In this document: positions 59,540 through 64,000 of the stretch, in pieces
Layout: each line of letters begins with the position of its first letter
Numbering within the stretch: position 1 is the first letter of the stretch
NCBI GenBank assembly: GCA_029204225.1
Contig: CM055100.1
Span: 16,649,785-16,713,784 of the forward strand
Source: Diphasiastrum complanatum
Lineage: Eukaryota; Streptophyta; Lycopodiopsida; Lycopodiales; Lycopodiaceae
Length of the DNA stretch: 64,000 bases
Direction of reading: 5' to 3'
The notes under the pieces: generated by a model
Told to the model about the DNA's origin: nothing
Seen by the model: the letters and a program-made list of their open reading frames with translations, nothing else
The model's database searches: none
Made by a program: the position numbers and the translations under genes

Positions 59540-61720
59540 AAGAGGAGAGATCCAAGCAATGGATCCTTGAGTATCAAGCTCTCATGAAGAATGAAACATG
59601 GAGATTGGTGAAGTTACTCAAGGACAAGGAAGCTATTGGATGCAAATGGATCTTCAAGGTGAATACAAACCAAGATGGATCTATCAACAATACAAAGCAA
59701 GGTTAGTGAGAAAAGGATATGCTCAAGAGCATGGCATTGACTATGATGAGTCTTTTGCACCCGTGGCAAAGATGGTGAGCATTCGGGTCATTATTTCACT
59801 TGCTACTCTTATGGATGGGATCTATGGCAATTGGACATTACAAATGTATTCTGAAATGGTGATCTTGAAGAGGAAGTGTACATAGAGCAGCCCGAGAGCT
59901 ACATTTCTACTTCAAAGCCGAATCTTGTGTGTCTTCTACAAAAGAGCTTATATGGTCTTAAGCAGCACCAAGGAGTTGGTATGCTAAGCTTAACACTTTT
60001 TTACTCTCAGGGTTTGTATGAGTGAGTATGATCATTCACTTGATGATAGGCTTGTTCAAAATTTGTTACCATCTTGTCGAATCTTATGTGGATGATATCA
60101 TCTTGAGTGGTGGAGACAATCAAGATGTGGAGGTTATGAAGTGTGCTCTAGAAGAGGAATTTGAAGTGCATGATCTCGGTCACTTACACTACACTTTGAG
60201 GAATAGAGGTGATTAGGACTTGTCAATATACTTCGATTGTCAAGAGAAGTTTGCTAGATTCGATTCTATAAAGATTTCATATGGTAGTTGCAGAATCAGC
60301 TTGTGTACTACACCCATGAGTCTAATGTAAGCTAACTATGAAGAGGTAATGAAAGATTCGTTCAAGACATTACTCTCTAAAGAAGCTGAGTTGGATCACT
60401 AATCTATCTAACCATGTACAAAGGACCAGATTAACCTATTGTGTTGGAAGATTGAGTCAATTCGTGTCAGGATCCAAGTGAAGAGCATTGGAAGCTAGGA
60501 AAACAAGTTTTAAGGTATATCATGGGAACTCGGATTTTGGCATATTGTATGAGGGATATTCATCTAATCTTTTTGATTTTAAAGATTTGGACTATGTTTT
60601 TAGACAAATGTACAGAAAATCCATGAGTGCTTATTGTATTTTCATAGGTGATTGAGCTATATCTTGGATGTCAAAGAAACAAGCCACTATCTCATTGACA
60701 TCTAGTGAGGCGAGTACAAAGCACTTACACAGTGCACAAGGAGATGGTATGATCAAGAGGATGATCAAGGATCTACACTTTTTGCATAGCTTTCCAGAGA
60801 TCCCAATAATCTTTTATGACAACCTATTAGCCCAAAAGTTGGCAACCAATCCTATCTTTCATGCTAGGAGCAAGCACATTGAGGTGGCATACCACTTTGT
60901 GGGGAGCAAGTCATGCTAAAGGAGGTGGAGCTTCAACATGTTTCTTCAAGGAATGTGTAGCTGATATTTTCACCAAAGCATTAGGAAAAGAGCCTTTTAT
61001 GAAGCATAGGACATCATTTGGAGGTGTTATCAAAGTCTAGTGCTAAAACTAGTTGAAGAGGGGAGTGTGAGAGATTTCAACTAGTTTAATCAATATTGAG
61101 TTCAAATGCTACATTTGTTTATTTGGCGATTGAGGCCAATTTTGTATTAGACTTAGACATTTACTTTTATAGTCATATTAGTCTAAAATGCATTTGAAAT
61201 TACTCGTTTTAGAGTTGGAGGGATAGCTAGAAAGTTGAGTTATTAGTAGATTCAAATTTGAATAAGGTTCATGAAACCTAGGTCACTTTATGTTAGGGTT
61301 TTATCATTTGGAGGGGAAGAGAACTTTTAAACATTCATGGTATCTGTTATATATAGTTGTACACACGGAGAGAAAGCTGATATTCTACCTCTCTTACCTC
61401 ATCATGCTTATACATGGTTCTCTTGGGTTCTACTATCCATTGGTGCACTCTACTTGTGATATCTTGCAATTTATGTGCAGAATGATTTGTATTGCTATTT
61501 TTGGATCCACACATGTGAAATATAGTAGGTTATTGTTGATGTACGCATAGTAGCTTCTATTTATGTTTTGATTATGTTTGATCAAGATCTATTAGAGTTT
61601 GCATTCTATTTTGGTGTGTAGATGCTGATTTTCTACATTGGCAAAATTGGTGAATTGCTTGGTTTTGTAACCAAAGATCTTTAAATGGTTTGGATCTGAA
61701 TTGATCCCAAATCTTTCACA
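59540..61720 (+). mobile_element. copia 3' half: RT, RNase H, LTR
   Basis: Broken plus-strand frames encode RT ([61 protein letters not shown] near 60,090) and RNase H (MSKKQATISLTSSEAS, HARSKHIEVAYHFV). A polypurine tract at 61,054-61,065 and a 655-bp LTR follow. The LTR is of the same type as the element at 21,788-26,141, but this copy keeps the RT and RNase H that the other lacks. The 5' half of the element is missing. Confidence 0.88.
61066..61720 (+). repeat. 3' LTR, 655 bp
   Basis: Runs TGTGAGAGATTTC...ATCTTTCACA. Shared blocks with 25,529-26,141 include GTTCTCTTGGGTTCTACTATCC, TGGTGCACT, GTGATATCTTGCAAT and GATCAAGATCTATTAGAG. Confidence 0.9.
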
Positions 61721-61721
61721 T

Positions 61722-62040
61722 GTGACAACTATGTATTCTGATTAAGTTGAAGATAATGCTATTGATGTCTACTTTCGGCTATTCCATGAAATTGGGCCTT
61801 GATTGTATAAAACTAAAAATCCAAAAGTCGATCTTCTGGTGTCGATATTTCTTGCCCAATCTGCATCTGTGTATCCTTCAAGAATATTGGTAGATTGGTT
61901 ACTTCCATAATAGATGTTGTGATGTTTTGTCAGCTTGGACATACTTCATGACCTTCATGAGAGCTTTCCAATGGACAATGGACTGGTCTTGGATTTGATA
62001 AGTACTGGTTGAGAGAGCTGATGGAGTATGCAAGGTTGAG
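61722..62040 (-). pseudogene. copia RT/RNase H fragment, other strand
   Basis: The minus strand reads RLNLAYSISSLNQYLSNPRP, then in another frame LMRVMKYVQADKTSQH and ILEGYTDADWARNIDTRRST followed by FGFLVLYNQGPISWNSRK. This is the RT end and RNase H start of a different copia element. It abuts the 3' LTR of the plus-strand element. Confidence 0.75.
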
Positions 62041-62165
62041 TCGGAGGTTTCTACTTCTTATGATGCAATCATTAAGAGGTATGAAGGAAAGAGCAATAAA
62101 AGATTGGTTCTTGGGAAGATCCAATGCATGGATCTAGTTGTTAGTCCCCACGACTGTAAGTTGTA
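62038..62165 (+). pseudogene. piece of unknown copia-borne module A
   Basis: The plus strand reads SYDAIIKRYEGKSNKRLVLG followed by KIQCMDL and a stop near 62,165. The 388-aa ORF at 16,634-17,800 has SYDATIKR...CEGKGKGRVTLEKIQGMDL. Nucleotide similarity is evident across TCTTATGATGCA, AAGAGG and AAGATCCAA-GCATGGATCT. The rest of the module is missing. Confidence 0.6.
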
Positions 62166-63384
62166 GCCTAGTCCTAGAGAGGTGAAGCAACGATGATGTT
62201 TTTATTATCTTTCATTGTTAGAAAGTTAGAAGATGAAAAGACAAAATACAAATATGGCATAAAGAAATGTCTAGCAATATAATTTTCCATTGTCAAGTTT
62301 TGGCATTGGACATTATGAATGAAATAAATGATCTTTTGAAATGAATAAAGATAGTTTTTTCATGGCTCTCATCAAGGCATGTATTCAACTACAAAAACGT
62401 AATTCTTATGCCAAGCTTGATGCCATGACTAGTAGTTTCTCCCGAAGATGTCAATGACAAAAATGCTTTCATCAAATAAAGGGACCTTCACTCATCTTGA
62501 ATTTTAGCATAAGATCCCTTTGAAGCCTAGCCTTTATTTGATTAGAATCTTCGTTAGAGAATAAATTCTAGATCATGAGGTCTTTATAGTGTAAAGTACC
62601 TGAATAGCAATAGCAACTATTACTTTTACCTATTTATTATGGATTCAAATTTTGATATTGGCTTTTGAACAAGGCTTACAATAAATAAAAAATCATGCAT
62701 CTTCATTGGGAGACACATTGTCTCTAAAAGAGTTTGATTTTTTTAACACACTCTAGAAAGTTGACAAGATAAGTATGATGTCCATTTTTAATTTGCAAAC
62801 TCGATGTATCTTATGTACTTAGAGTACATTAAGTTCTTCCAAGGGGTTAACTTGAAAATTTTGTGTGTACATGTTTCTCATACATAGAAGGATGTTGTAA
62901 TATTTAAAACACTTAATTTGGAATACTCCAAAGACAAAGTATTAATTTGATAGCTGATATCATCTCCAATTGAAGATTTGCAATCATGTCAAAAAAAATG
63001 ATATGTAAAAGGTGTGTACATTCAGATGTTTGATTTTGAGATAGTAAGGTTATAGATTATTTATAGGCTTTTAGCATAATATAACTATGTAATTATTGTG
63101 GACCAATTAACTATCAGCAATGTATATCAACACTTTGTAATGCTATGCAAACTAATGCACCATGCAGTGATCGAGGCCTGCATGTGGGTGAAAGATGTAC
63201 ATAACCAAGTGCATCTCTCTCCTTTTACATGTACACACTTTGGAAAGAGTGAAGAATCAGTTTGAAGTGAGCTATTGTGTAGTGAAAGATGTGGGCTCTT
63301 AAGCAATTGTCTTAATTGACTAAGCAATATTCCTTGTGAGAAGTAAATAAAATTCTTTTGTAAAGGTTTCAATAATTCTTTTTA
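62166..63384. other. intergenic, no gene seen
   Basis: AT-rich with no recognisable coding or transposon ends. Confidence 0.45.
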
Positions 63385-63453
63385 CCTTGGCTCAAGCTAG
63401 GGCAAGCTTGTTGGTCTGTTGCCCAATTTGTGTTACCCTAGCTTGAGCCAAGG
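63385..63453. repeat. perfect 18-bp inverted repeat
   Basis: CCTTGGCTCAAGCTAGGG (63,385-63,402) and its exact reverse complement (63,436-63,453), separated by a 33-bp loop. It could fold as a hairpin RNA or be the end of a foldback element. Confidence 0.9.
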
Positions 63454-63548
63454 CAATGCAATTTTTTTTTGCAACAACAAATTAGGCAGCAAATTGAGCA
63501 ACGAATTAGTTGTCTAGTTCATTACTGCAAAAAAAAATTTGCATTGTC
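63452..63548. mobile_element. small MITE-like element, 97 bp
   Basis: The left end GGCAATGCAATTTTTTTTTG and the reverse complement of the right end, GACAATGCAAATTTTTTTTT, are inverted repeats of about 23 bp. The left end abuts the hairpin at 63,385-63,453. No clear target duplication. Confidence 0.5.
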
Positions 63549-64000
63549 ATAAGTATAGAAGTTTGCTTTACATGCCACTCCCTCTTCAAGTGAATCACAA
63601 TCAAAGGAGACCAGCATGGGCACAACCACCCCTAGTGCCAGAACACTCTTTAAAAGCCCAAGTCTCTTGAGGAGTCTATCCAAGAGTATGAGACAAAGTA
63701 CCTAGAGGATGAGATGCGGGGGATATGTCTTGCCATGCTCTACAGTCGACATCAAGGGAAAGGAAAAGCAAATAATTGAGCAGTTGGCACCTCAACCCAC
63801 ATGGCGCAACGTCCTCTTCAACAATGACAAAAGATCCTCTTGGAATATTTTAGAATTAATAAGTATCTATGCGTGGAACCCTGCCATCTCCCAATCCCAC
63901 GATGAGAGCAATGGCCAAACGACATGACATTAATGCTTTATCTAATTGGCCAGTAATCCCAAACTCCCAAGGCTGGACAAATTAAGTGAACTTCCAATAT
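63549..64000. other. intergenic, no gene seen
   Basis: Ends the window. The 72-codon frame at 63,709-63,927 has no recognisable domain. Confidence 0.4.

Overview
This window is nuclear DNA from a land plant, most likely a seed plant; I cannot name the species. Two intact or nearly intact plant genes sit in a large excess of Ty1/copia and Ty3/gypsy retrotransposon fragments, LINE, SINE and MITE-like remnants, microsatellites and AT-rich sequence. There are no bacterial-style operons, CRISPR arrays or rRNA genes.

Host genes. (1) Plus strand, about 6.4-12.8 kb: a multi-exon receptor-like cytoplasmic kinase of the RLCK-VI type, with an N-terminal universal-stress-protein (USP) domain and a complete kinase domain. 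I could place eleven exons whose phases all agree, but the 5' end is unresolved: a stop codon beside a run of six A blocks the first visible exon. (2) Minus strand, 52.1-53.5 kb: a fasciclin-like arabinogalactan protein with two FAS1 domains (group B, FLA15-18 type). Two further host-gene relics are a short NB-ARC-type disease-resistance fragment near 2 kb and a duplicated AGC-kinase fragment at 47.5-47.8 kb, both on the minus strand.

Mobile DNA, left to right. 1-0.6 kb is the LTR of a minus-strand copia element. A copia element (15,034-20,108, minus) sits inside a gypsy gag gene, and a second copia element (21,788-26,141, plus) sits inside a LINE-like ORF1. Both have matching 5-bp target duplications, and in both the host reading frame continues across the empty site. 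The LINE-like remnant also holds a tRNA-derived SINE with a 14-bp target duplication. Copia (32.6-34.7 kb) and gypsy (37.3-38.85 kb) pol fragments follow, then a GC-richer block with a 648-bp tandem duplication and many GGCGCC motifs (44.1-46.1 kb). The right end (55.1-62.2 kb) is a mosaic of copia LTR, integrase, RT and RNase H pieces on both strands.

Most unusual signal. In two copia elements (15-20 kb and 22-26 kb) the place of reverse transcriptase/RNase H is taken by a related open-reading-frame region that I do not recognise. A third piece of it occurs at 62.04-62.17 kb. A relative with the same LTR type as the second element (59.5-61.7 kb) still has RT and RNase H. This looks like a non-autonomous copia lineage carrying a foreign or env-like module.
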